Assembly (NCBI GenBank): GCA_023055355.1
Contig: JALJCS010000004.1
Coordinates: forward strand, 32,425,744 to 32,489,743
Direction of reading: 5' to 3'
Length of the DNA stretch: 64,000 nt
Source of the DNA: Agelaius tricolor
Taxonomy: Eukaryota > Chordata > Aves > Passeriformes > Icteridae
Positions 12,501 to 24,500 of this stretch are shown here, piece by piece. The notes under the pieces were generated by a model. That model saw only the letters and a list, made by a program, of their open reading frames with translations, was not told where the DNA came from and searched no databases. Position 1 is the first letter of the stretch; every line of letters starts with the position of its first letter. A program made the position numbers and the translations under genes.

Positions 12501-15500
12501 TGACTGACACGAGTTGAAAATCGGAGTTCTTAAGATGTAGTGGCTCCGTCAGCTGCAGCCGGAAGGGTCTGAAAGCAGAAAAGGTAGTTAGCACGGGTCT
12601 AGGTTGGAGACATGCAACATGTGACAAGTCCGGTGAGAATATGTCTTGTTTGGCAGGCGGCGGTCCCTGAGATCTCCCCTCCCTGCGTGGTGTTAGTTGT
12701 CCCGCCCTATTTTTATCATGGCGCAGGGGGGAACTGCGCTCAGATGTTAGTTTTTTGTCTGGGTTTTCCCCAGGAGTCCCTGCCCCCTTTTGAATTCATA
12801 AAATTCCCGCCGCAGCGGGCAGTCGGGCATCCAATGCCCGAGCTTTCCGCACAGATGGCAGGGTGATTTGGCGGCGGAAGGACCGGGAGCAGGCGAGCGG
12901 CAGGTGGCTTCAGAGAAGGTGTTTTCAGGCGCCTCTTCTGTGGCGCTGACTCGGGGTGGCAGCTGTTTTCTCTTCTCTCCCTCCCTAGATGGCATGATTA
13001 GGACTTTCCGGGTGCAGACTTCGAGCATATCGTGCAGCGAGGGGGGTGGGTGCATCGGGAGGCTGAGGATGGCATCCCTACATGCAGAGTTTGCATTCGT
13101 GGATGCTACTTCCTTCAGGATATGTTCCCGGGCAACTTCGTCCGCCACTTGCTGCTCGACAGCTTTTCGAAGACGCTCGACAAAATCGAGGAAAGATTCT
13201 TCGGCGCCCTGAAAGATTCTGGAAAAAGAAAGGAGAGGAGCCGCCCCCGGCAGCGCCAGGAACGCTTTCTCGGCTGCCCGCGCTGACTCCCGGAGTGCTT
13301 CCTGGGGGATGGCACTCGCCTGCGAGTGCCCATCTGCCCAGTTGCCGGTCCCAAGGAGTTGATCGATGGCTAGGACATTGCCCGTTAGGTCCAGCCCCGT
13401 GTGGGGCCGTTCCCACAGGCTCGGGAGGGCCTCCGTCACTCTCCTCTTCCAGGCTGCCTCCCACATAGCTCGCTCGGTGGGATTGAGCAGACACGTGAAG
13501 AGGCGCCGGATGTCAGAGGGGGTGACATCGGCTTCGGTAAGTGTTGCCTGCAACACTCCCCGAAAGTATTCGCTGTCCCGGCCGTAATCTTTCTGTGCCT
13601 TGCACAGCTCCTTAATTTGTGAATGGTGTAAGGGGACCCACTGGCGACGCACCCCACCATCTCCCTCTGGATGGTAAACAACCGGGGCTGCGGATGGTAT
13701 CGCAGCAGACCCCGGTTCCCGGTTCCCAACTGCTGCCCCCCCCCCGGAACCCAAAGCGCGGGAGCCGGCAGGGAGAGCGTGGGAACCGGGAGAGGAGGAG
13801 GTAGGGGCGTGGCTGGGAACTTGAGCAGGGCGATCCGATATCGAGGGACCCTCCCAGGAGGCGGAGACAAGGGGTGGAACCTTTTGACTGGCGGGGGGTG
13901 GAGAGATGGGAGGTGGTATGGGAGGGACCGAGGGAGGAGCTATGGGCGGGGATGTGGGAGGAGAAAGGGGAGGGACTACTGAAGAGGAGGTTTCTGGAAA
14001 GGAGGAGGGACCAGGAGGGGGGAAGGACGAGGGGGTAGAACACTGGGAGTGGCCGACTGGCAGGAAGGGGTTGGAGCTTGGGAAAAAGGGATTCTGGGGA
14101 GAAGAAGAGGGCTTTCCCGCCATTTCAGCCATGTGGTTGCCTCCATCTTGGGCCCCATAGGAGCCATTTTGGGGAATTGGAGGCGACTGGGAGCAAACTG
14201 GGGACTTAGAAATTAGGGTTTTGGATTTTGGGGTTTTAGAAACTGAGGACCTGGGGGCGGGAACAGGAGAGGTAGGGGAAGACGAGGAGCCCCTAAGAGA
14301 CTGGCCAGGACTCTTAGGGCGGGGGGGCCGAGGATTTTGAAGGGGGCTAGGGGACGAATGGTCACCCTGCGCGGGGCTGGAGCGCGCTGCACCTTTCAGA
14401 ATCCCGGTTTTACGTTTATGGGGACGGGAAGAAGGGTTAGGGGTAGAGGGAGAGGCAGAAGAACTGGGGCACGAACTAAAACTGACCGAAGGTTTTTCTG
14501 AGTTTCCTCCTGCTTTCAAGATAGATCGAATTTGTGAAATCCAAAAAGCTAACGGAGAAAGCGAGGTGTCTCCTGATCTAATCAAGTTTGATAACTTGGC
14601 ATTTGCCCTCTGCCAAAAGGCAGGATCTTTAATTTGATCGGGGGAGACTTCGGGAAACTCAGAAAAAAGCCATCGGATTAATTTTTTAACTTCCTTTTTA
14701 TCAACGGAACAACCCCCCCCAACTAGGATACCCACAACTTGGTAAAACAGCCCCTTCTGAGCTGCCGAGAGCGAAAACTTTGCACCCATCGCTCGATGTT
14801 ATAAGTGGCAGCTGCGGAAAAGCCCCCCCCGTTCCAGTAAACGCGAAAGAAAAAAAAATAAGGGTGCCCACCCCCGGCCCCTGTCTAGAGAAAAAGAAGG
14901 GTGGTGACGAAACACCAATAGAGGGGAAGGCGACAGGGAGAGTAGCAGAATACTCACGAAGTCCGGAGGCGACAAACGAAAAGCTGGAACGAGGGGTTTC
15001 CTGCGACAGGACGACTCCCAGGTGCAAGGAGCTGCCGTCCAGGGTCCCCGGGGAGCGCTACCTCGCGCACAAGGTCTGCTCGACCACAGGGTAGTTCCGC
15101 GACCGCTGGGATTCTCGAAATCCCGTCCGTGGGGTCCACGAATCCGAGAAAAGGGGGGGCCCCGCGCCGGGCGCCAAAACTGGAGCAGTGGCCGGTGAAA
15201 AGTGAAACGCCCAGGCTAGATAAGTGTCCAGCCAACCTCCAGCCAGTAAGGCACTTCCCCAACCCGGAGTCAGGGCTTTGTGCCCAAGGCGATGTCAAGC
15301 CTTGCGGACGTGTGGCCGCAGTAAAGAGCTCCGAAGTCGCAGGATGAAATGAAGAGGCGACCCTCAGTTTCTTCGGGGGGGTGGTTTTATTGGTAGGGAA
15401 ACGTGCATGTTCGGTGGAAGAAGCTGAGAGCCCCGAGGCAGGGAAAAAGCCTCGGTTTTACGGAGGGTGGGAGGGGTGAAAGATAGCAAATCAGAGAGGG

Positions 15501-18500
15501 ATACATTAAGGATTGGCATGATCGGAGAACCCATCAAACACAGTTGCGGGAGGGACCCTGGCCCCTAACCCAATCACTCGACACCCTGGCCCGAACTCTC
15601 TAGAAAAAGAGGCAGGGGGTGTCGAGTGACAGGCAGGCTGCCAGGGGTGGGGAACAAGAAAGATACATTTGGTAACCAAGACAACTGGGGAGGGGTTTGG
15701 GGATTGACACAAACTGCTAACAGGACAGGACTTTCTGAGAGAACAATGGAGGGAAAACTGAACAAGCATAAAACACACCACAACAGCTAGAGGTTATAAA
15801 ACCTCATTTAGGAGTAATATTACAGCATGCTTTTTTTCCCCTCTTTCTTCCTTCTTCCCCTTCTACTGAAATGCAGTGTTTCCTAAAAACTATTTTTCTG
15901 AATTCATAAATTGTCAACACCTGGATGTTTCTGCCTTTTGTTTTCTGCTTTCTTCACCTATTGTACTCATTGGTGCTAATATTTGCTGTGTTCTAATAAA
16001 AACCTGAGATTACTGAAAGATAAGTCATCACTATGTAGTTAAAGAGCAATGTTTTTAATGTAGGAAAAAAAATTACTTTTTGGCTTAAAAAATGCCCTAC
16101 TAACATTTTGGTCAGTCTGTAAATACCCATCTAACCAAGGAAGGAAACATTGAGTTCAATAAGAAGGAGCTTCTTGAGTTTCAGCCAGAGACTTGCAAAT
16201 TCCTGGTCTTTTACCATCAGAATGGCTACATACATCAGTCAGTCCCTTAATTTGTTTCAATATTCTGTAAAAGCATACCTCAGCCAATTTCCTCTTGTGG
16301 AAGATGAGGCATCTACTTTGTAAGAATTTGTCTCACCTGGTTCTGTAGACATTTTACTACGACAGATAAGACAATGAATAAAAAAATACTTAGGTAACAA
16401 GTTTATTGTTCACATACTTTCAGTGCTTCCAGTTTATTATAACTAGTTGTAAATTTGCTGATATTGTTACCTTTGTACAGGAGGTTTTCAAGTTGTTAAC
16501 CTGTCAGCTGCATTTAGCACATTTCTATTCCATTTTAATGTTTTCTTCTAGGTATTGTGTCTGTTGTTGATGCAAAGCATGGGTTGCAGGTAAGTTACTA
16601 GATTTGTTATATCGTTTAAAACTGCAGCATTAGAACAGCTATTGCAGTAATGTTCATGTGGATTAATTAATTTTAACAATAGCTGTAATTCTTAGATTGA
16701 ATGAGGACATATTTCATTATTACTATCTTTTGGATGGGCACAAGGAAGTACTGATATTTGCAGGAATTCACATTCTTACAGACACAGCAACAGGTGTGAC
16801 AAGAGATGCCAGGTTGCTAAGTACTTGGTTTCTTATAGTTCTAACTCTTCACTCAGGAATGTTGCTTTTAATCCAAATAGGCATTTGGATTGCTGTAAAA
16901 ACAATGGAGAAACTGGTCACTGGTCTGTGTTACTTGAAAGGAGAGGACTAAGAACAGATGTCTTATACCATCTTATAGGGCTCTGCCTGGGAAGGGTACT
17001 AATGTAATGGTAGCTGTGGCAGGGAGAAATGAAAGCACAGGTGTTCTGGTACCGCTTCACATTAACATGATATATGGAAGCAGACAAAAAGAGCAGGTAT
17101 TAGAGTAATCTGTATATAAAGTATAATGTAAGAACAGACATATATAACAGTGAACTTAGGTCAGCAAAGATTGTGATTAATTCAAATAGTTCAGCTTTTT
17201 TTTTTTTTTTTTTTTTGGTAATAGGTGGGTGTAAATATAACTATTTGCAACTTAATAACTTAGGAGGTTACTGCTTTGATTGGGTATTGATTTTGCAGGA
17301 TTAAAAAAAAAGTGACCATATGAAAAAATGCCTTCATCATTTGAGAAATGCTGCTCGCTTTTAAAATTTCAAAGGCTTATTAAATCTTAACAAAATACAA
17401 CAAAAGGACTGAATAAGGAGAAAGACCTTAAGGGGGAAAGGGGGACTATGGGGAGAACAGAGGATGTCCAAACAACAAATCACAATAAGGTAACTCTACA
17501 TTAATAGAACTTCTCTTACGTACACATAATATTCATCCTTTAATTGCAAGAGCCAGCCACTACATTACCCATCTATAATAATCATATAGAAATTTTATGC
17601 TGTGAAAGTGTTTGTAGTATTTCTGCATTTACAATGGCTGCAAATGGCTCAGAGAACTGAAGAATAATGGTTTAAGAATAAGAGAGTAGTTCTTCCCATA
17701 AGATTTTTTTTGTTTGGATTACTTGGGTTTCTCCTTTCATTTGTGCTTATCTGATAGCTGATTTACCAAAAGGGTAAATTTTGTAAGAAAACCAAAAAAG
17801 GATATCAGATTAGTTTAACAAAAGGGTAAATCAGGTTAGCAGTCCTGTTTTCTCATTAATTTGTCTTGGACTGGAACAGAACAAATGGAACCTCATAGCA
17901 ATTTGGAAAGTTAAGTTCATTGTTTTCTACAAGAACTTTTGTGGAGAAGTTGGTAGAAGACTGAGGGGAAGGGGATGATTTGCCCTTCCAAGCAGTCACC
18001 ATCTTCTAAATCACCTCAACTATCACAAGAAATCATAGCATGTTTTAGGTCAACCCCTTTTCAGCTGGGTTCCCTCATATTAATTCAGATGTGTTTTATA
18101 TTATATATTGCTTGCAAAAATGTTGTTCTGTTTATCTTCATGCAGTGCTGAAATGTTGTCTCAGATGAAATATAATTGTGTTGCACACAGCAGCATTAAA
18201 TTATTAATGAAAATGAGTTTTAAAATGCTAGACTTTCAAGTAATATAACAGAAACAACACAAAAATATTTTGAAACATTTAAATTTTCTATCTACTATTA
18301 CCTTTGGTACCTCAATGAAAACATACATAATCTAATCAGTAAACCTGTAAAACACTGACATCTACACAGAATAGTAGGAACTTCAGACTTTCTTAGTTGT
18401 GTACTAAGTAAACTTTGGTATAGAAGGACTTGCTAACTTGTTTAGTTCCTCTGATTGCAAAGCCTGACCTCAACAGCTGCTTATTATTCAAATAACTTTG

Positions 18501-21500
18501 AAAGCCATGCAGGTAATGGCATTGAGATAATGTGCAGCAATTTAAGTATGTCATGCTTCAAAGAACCAACCCATCACAAGAAAAGCTGACAAACATCCCC
18601 TGTGACCAACCATACCACCATCCCCATGCTAATTGATACCATGGGTTATCAATCTAACAGGTTTGTCACACAGCAATCTGAAATACTAATTTCTTTAATT
18701 GAGGGTGAACAGTTGGACAGCTTGAAGTTGCAGTCCTCAACTTCCAGGACCTGACATCTGCACTACTGACATTTGATCTTTTCAGGGCAACAAACCTAAA
18801 CAGTAATTGAACAGAATCAATACACAGAGGATTACAAAGAAGAGGTTAGAGGAGAGGTTCCTGAGAGTCATCTTGTTGTTATTCTCTGCTTAGGTTGTGC
18901 ACAATCAGGAAATAGTTTTGTTTCTTTTTACATGATAGACTCACAGTATGCAATAACTTATTTTTGCTTTTCTACAAGTAAAATACTGTTAGATGCCTGA
19001 TAATTACAATAAAGAAAAAAAGTTTTCAAGGTTTTTAAAAAGCTGTATATTTCCCATGACAAATTGATTCCACTTTTAATTTGTTGTTTCTCTAACTGGA
19101 AACTGAGATTTTAAAGTAATATTCCTGGTAGATTTAGAGCTGATGAAGGAGTGCACAGGACTCTAACTTTCCTAGAGATGTAAGCATAAGTGGCAAGTTC
19201 TTATTAATACTACAGCACCAGTTTGAAGTTTTTCTGTCTCCAGATGTCTGTGACATTTCTATCCTAGAGATTGCTACTTCCATGGCAGAGTGGGCAGAAA
19301 ATAACTTGTAGCTAGACCTTTGCTGCTTCAGTGTAGTCTGTTGCTGTGACTAAGTAAAGTAAGCCTTTGTCTTGCTAAATGTTATGCTGCTGCTTGAGAT
19401 GCAGGTATTTTCTTCCCTTTCACTAATTCTTCTGCAAAGACACTAGCTTGGGCAGACAAGTGGAGATGATACTGAAACTCCTGTAGCTTCCGACTTTGGA
19501 CAGACATGCCAAAGAGGAGTGGTTTATCCATACAAACCTGAAAAAAGTTACCAGTTTTTACTATCAAAGTAGAATTTGTCTTTGAGTCTTCAGAGGAAAA
19601 GAATGTGAAGTTACATATAAGAAAGCTGTATTGCAAGCCTAGCCTATGTTTTGTTAGTTAGTTGAGTTCACACTCCTTTGTAAAATAACTGAGCCTTAAT
19701 TTTCTTCCAGATGTATTTTTTCATTTTTACTGTGTGTTACGGTAACTTTTTTACTTCATTGTAAAGCTGAAAAGTAATTAAATATTATGTAAGGTTTTCC
19801 AACCCTTTAGCATTCTAATAATAAAATAAATTAGAAGAGTTTGCTTTAAGCTAATTATAAATTCATGTAATGATGAATATATAAATGTACTTTTTCACTA
19901 TCATTTAACAGAAAGATTCTGGATACCATCTTCCTCAATGCTTTGTCAAAAAACAGACCTCAACTGAATTGGATTTGGCTTCTTTAATTGCAAATCAATT
20001 TAAATTTAATTTGAATATGTTTAATCCAATTCTTTTAATTTTTGTTTAGCACTTGACAGAGGAGAAACCAGAAGGCCTTATTAATGAAGCATCTCGGTAT
20101 GGATGTAGAAATTAATTTTATATATCAAGTTGGGAATTGCACTGTATAAAAGTTCATTGGAAATGGGTTCTTTAAAATAGGGCTTTTTGCTCCTGCTTTG
20201 CTTAAACTGAGGTAGATTGGTGTAATGAGGTAAAATGTGGAAAAGTAACATCATGGTTCATTTGATCTTTCTGCCAAGAATGGACTGTTCTATTTTAATA
20301 GTGATGGGATTTTATTTAAGAATGAGAAGCACCCTTGTTAGGGGAATTAAAAGTTTCATGTTAGGATCTATCATGCTTGAAGCAGAACTGGAGATAGAAG
20401 AATACTTTTTAATAAATGTGGAGCCACAATAATTAAGGGTTATTGTAACAATTGAAGTCTTCATAAAGCAAAGAAACTTCAAGTACTGCATTACAAGGAT
20501 CACATAAGGATATAATCTCACTGGCAAATAGGGATTTGTAAAGTTGTTAAATCACTAAGCACTTTGGATTAAATGACATAAAAAATCCAAACAAACAAAC
20601 AAAGCAGCCCTGAAATAAAAGAATCTAGCAAGCCTTGATTTGATCTGTTAGGGCACAGAAGAACATATTGAGAAGTCAATAGTACTGTAATCATTCTCCA
20701 TCATGTTCTAGTTTGATCAATGCTTGCCCTTCTGTACTAACAATGTTCATACTACCTTTTGGGGCCATGGGGGAGATAATGTTTCTGCCTTACAGATAAA
20801 GTACTTGTTTGTTAGTGATGTCTTTTCCTCTCTTTTTTTTCTTAATACATAGGCAGGTTGCATTAGCTGATCTTATAATCATCAATAAAACAGATTTGGT
20901 TTCAGAAGAAGAATTGAATAAAGTCAGAACATCTGTGAGGTATGAAACTTTTGGCATAACTGTAACACTACTTCCTCAAAAATTAATTTAAACACAGTTA
21001 CTTCTTTACTGCTGTTAAAATAGAAATTGGATCTCATTATTAGATGGACAAAATTGATAAGCTTACAAGAGAAAAGAGACTGCCTCTTGGAAAGATACTT
21101 TAGTACTTCTATGTACTTACACAATCTTAGCATTTTGTCTATCTTGGTAAGATTTGATGTTGTTTAGTAAGGACAGACCTTTTTCTTAAGTGTTTATGTT
21201 TTTACATTTCTGAGCAGCTGATGCCATTTTTTGAGAATTAGGAGAAGTGGAAAAAAATCTGCTGGTAAATATGAGTTCACTGGCAAATGGAAAGATATAT
21301 GGAGAAAGTCCCAAACAATTGTCATGGAAGCAGATGAACCAATGGTCTGAATCAAATTAATGATCAAAGACATTACTCTTTTCTATCAATACCATGATAA
21401 GCCAAATGAAACATTAACTTTTAAAATACTTATCAACTGTATTAAGTTTTTGAAATATGAAAATAAAAGTGCTTAGACTGAGCAGAGAATAGCTTTGGAT

Positions 21501-24500
21501 AGGAAAATGCTGTTCTCACTGGTGGTATCTTGTTCTCAGAACTTGTGAAGTTCACCAGCTGTTAGTGGAAACCAAATATCTCAACCCATATCTGATAGTT
21601 ATTTAACAAGCTGATAATGGAGTTGGGATGCTATTTCACATGATGCTGTCCATGGTTAACATATTCAAACAATATATCACAGTTATATTTTCATCTAACT
21701 AATGATTTTTCTGTTTTATTTTAGGTCAATAAATGGACTTGTTAAAATTCTAGAGACACAAAGATCAAGGTATTAAATGGCCACTATTACTAGGTACTAG
21801 ATCCTGCTTCTTTTGTGTCAGTTTAAATCAGTTCTATTAAATCAGTTTTATTAAAGGAAAATTATTGAATTAGAAATAATTAATCCAATGTTTATTTTAT
21901 GAATAAGCATCTAAAATTTTTTTTTTGAGGAAGTAAAAATGTATTTCTAATTTATATTTTTCTTCATTAGTGTTCATATCACAGAATACCAGAATGAGTG
22001 AGGTTGGAAGAGAGCACAGTGGGTCATCTTGTCCAACCCTCTTGCCAAGCAGGGTCATCCCAGACCACATGGCACAGGATTGTGTCCAGATGGTTTTTGA
22101 ATACCCCCCATGAAGGAGACCCCACAGCCTCTCTGGGCAATCTCTTCCAATCACCCACACAGTAAAGTACTTGCTCATGTTCAAGTGGAACTTACTGTGT
22201 GTCAGTTTCTGCCTGTTCCCTCTTGTCCTGTTGTCTGGCAGCACTGAGAGCCTGGCCCACCCTCTCTTCAGGTACTTCTATACACTGAGAAGGTCCCCTC
22301 TCAGTCATCTTTTTGAGTCTGAACAGGCCCAGCTCCCTCAGCCTTTCCTCATCAGTGAAGTGCTTCAGTCCTTTAAACATCTTTGTTGCCCTCCCCTGGA
22401 CTCCCTCCAGGAGCTCTGTGTCTTCCTGTGCTGAGGGGCCCAGAAATGGGCACAGAACTCCAGGTACAGGCTTACTAGAGCTGACTGGAGGGGCAGGATT
22501 GCCTTTCATGAACTGCTGGTAGTGCACTTCCTAAGGCACCTCAGGACACCTTTGGCCTTCTTGGCCACAAAGATACACAGTCAACCATCCTTGTGACTGA
22601 AGAGCAGTTTGCACAGCCAGGTTGGTTTTGAGCTAATAATTGGGTATGTGCACTACAGTGTTTTCCTTCAATTGTGTCACCCTAAATTTTATTCTCATTG
22701 CTGCTGCAAATAAGTTGTTACTACAAAATGACTTTGAAAGCAGTGGAAGGAAGTTACAAGAACAACAAAAAAAAATATCACACTGGTTTTTGCTATTTTT
22801 AATTGAAATTCTGACTCAGATTTCTTCTTTAGTAAGGACTTAAATGGATTCTGTATTCCCAGGAGCATTAGGAGAGTAGTATATCTTCCAGACTGCTAGG
22901 AGTGATTTGTGCACTTTTACATCAATTATTGTGGTCAGTGTTTGTAAAATAGAGGTTTTTGATTTAAGCAAATTTAAAGGGAAGGTAATAGTCATAATAA
23001 AGTATACTTGGCTTTTTAAAGTTGTTGTCAAATGTAGTTGGAAATTGTAGAGAAAAATACTTGCTCTTGTTGGGTGATCATATAGGACCAATTTTGAAGA
23101 AGATACTGAACTACATTATTTGTGTTTTAAATGTCCATTAGGGGGAAATCCAACATGGGATCTCTTTGCATATTTTATGGTGTCTGATGCCAGCTAGCAC
23201 TACGTTTTGGATATGGGATAAAGTGGACCTCAGATTCAGTCCTCAATGACAACTCTTTGTTACTTGTTAATATTCTTCTGCAAATGACACATACAGTCTC
23301 TTCCATTATTAAACATTCCAAATGTGAAATCAGCACAAAATTAATTTATTGGCATGGTATGAGGACATCCCCTTCTAAAGAGGGGTTTGTCCCTCAAAAG
23401 CCCACATTTAAAAGGGAGGGTTACTATGTGATTTTTTGGAACACTACTGAGAACAACTGACACTGAGCTGGTCATGAATTTTACACAGGAATTGTTTGTG
23501 TATTCCATTATAAGTCTTTCATCTTAGAAACTGCTTGGTACAACTACTGTTGAATGTAAAAGTTTAATGATTCTGGTTGTATTCCAGAGGTGGGGCTTTT
23601 TACTTGTCGTGTTCTTTTTATTTAGCCCCATGTCATCAAGTGTATCTGAAAAGCTGTCAGTTGCTATTAGCAGTGAAATCTGTAGTCTGTATTGCTTTGT
23701 GAAGAAAAGTTTCTTATGCAAGTTTATAGGTAGCCATTCTTGTAAGCAGATATGATTGGTACTGCCTATTCTGAATTGCATTTTTTATTTGTCTGTTTCA
23801 AATTGTAGAGTTCAAATTCCTAGTAGTAGTGCTTCCCTCATAAAGTTGTTTCAGTTTTGTTTGCTAACAGTGTGTCAGTATAAGCTACATGTATTCTGGG
23901 GGTTTGTGTCTGTATTGAGAGGCTCAAGGTTCCTTTTCCCTTTCAGGGAAAATAATTTTTTATTCAGACATAATGAATAAGAGATTTTATCAGACTTTTG
24001 GAAATACCTTGTATTTTACTGTATAACAGTAAAATTTTAAAAGTTTTGTTTCTGTGCTTACATGTTATTGTGTAACTAAACACAGAATTTTCTTGTAGAA
24101 GACAGTACCAACCACTGATATCCAAAAATAAGCCTAGGTATTAATGGCATTAGTCTTATAGACAAGAAAAGAAATATATGCTTCAGTAAACACCTTTAAA
24201 ACATGACATTTAAATACATTAAAAATACAAAGCTTTCTTTTTTCCCCTCTCTTTAGAGTTGATCTCTCTAATGTCTTGGACCTGCATGCTTTTGACAGTT
24301 TATCTGGAGTAAGGTATGGTAATTTTCTTCTCTTCTATTAGAAAAAAATACCTGTGTATGAAACATACACACTGAAATCTTGGCTCAAATTTGCATCAGA
24401 GTTTCTCTTAGAATTTCTAGTTTAGTCCATCCTGTCTAGACCAGTACAGTCACATTTTAAAAATTACTGCTTTATAAGTGGTAATATTAGATAGAATTTC

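Larger units (their letters stand above)
8428..15785 (-). mobile_element. Full-length env-less endogenous retrovirus (class II, betaretrovirus-like), antisense in ZNG1 intron 5
   Basis: A 7358-bp provirus oriented opposite to ZNG1, in the order 5' LTR (15181-15785), primer-binding site, leader, gag, pro-pol, polypurine tract, 3' LTR (8428-9032). The LTRs are each 605 bp and I found no difference by eye. The element is flanked by the 6-bp direct repeat GCTAGA and has TG...CA termini. Both reading frames are open along their full length. No env lies between the pol stop and the 3' LTR. Class II assignment rests on the Gag major homology region with a single zinc knuckle, a dUTPase-like stretch before the protease, YMDD polymerase, a 6-bp target duplication and a lysine-tRNA-like PBS. 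Near-identity of the LTRs implies a recent insertion. Confidence 0.95.
16590..20049. other. ZNG1 intron 6
   Basis: AT-rich intron with a poly-T tract near 17200 and the antisense exon-like segment at 19382-19537. Nothing else recognised. Confidence 0.7.

Noticed and set aside
11465..14160. Plus-strand open frames inside the provirus
   Set aside because: They are shadows of the intact minus-strand gag and pro-pol frames and show no domains.
14701..15027. 108-codon frame in the proviral leader as a possible extra gene
   Set aside because: Overlaps the leader and gag start, compositionally biased, no recognisable domain.
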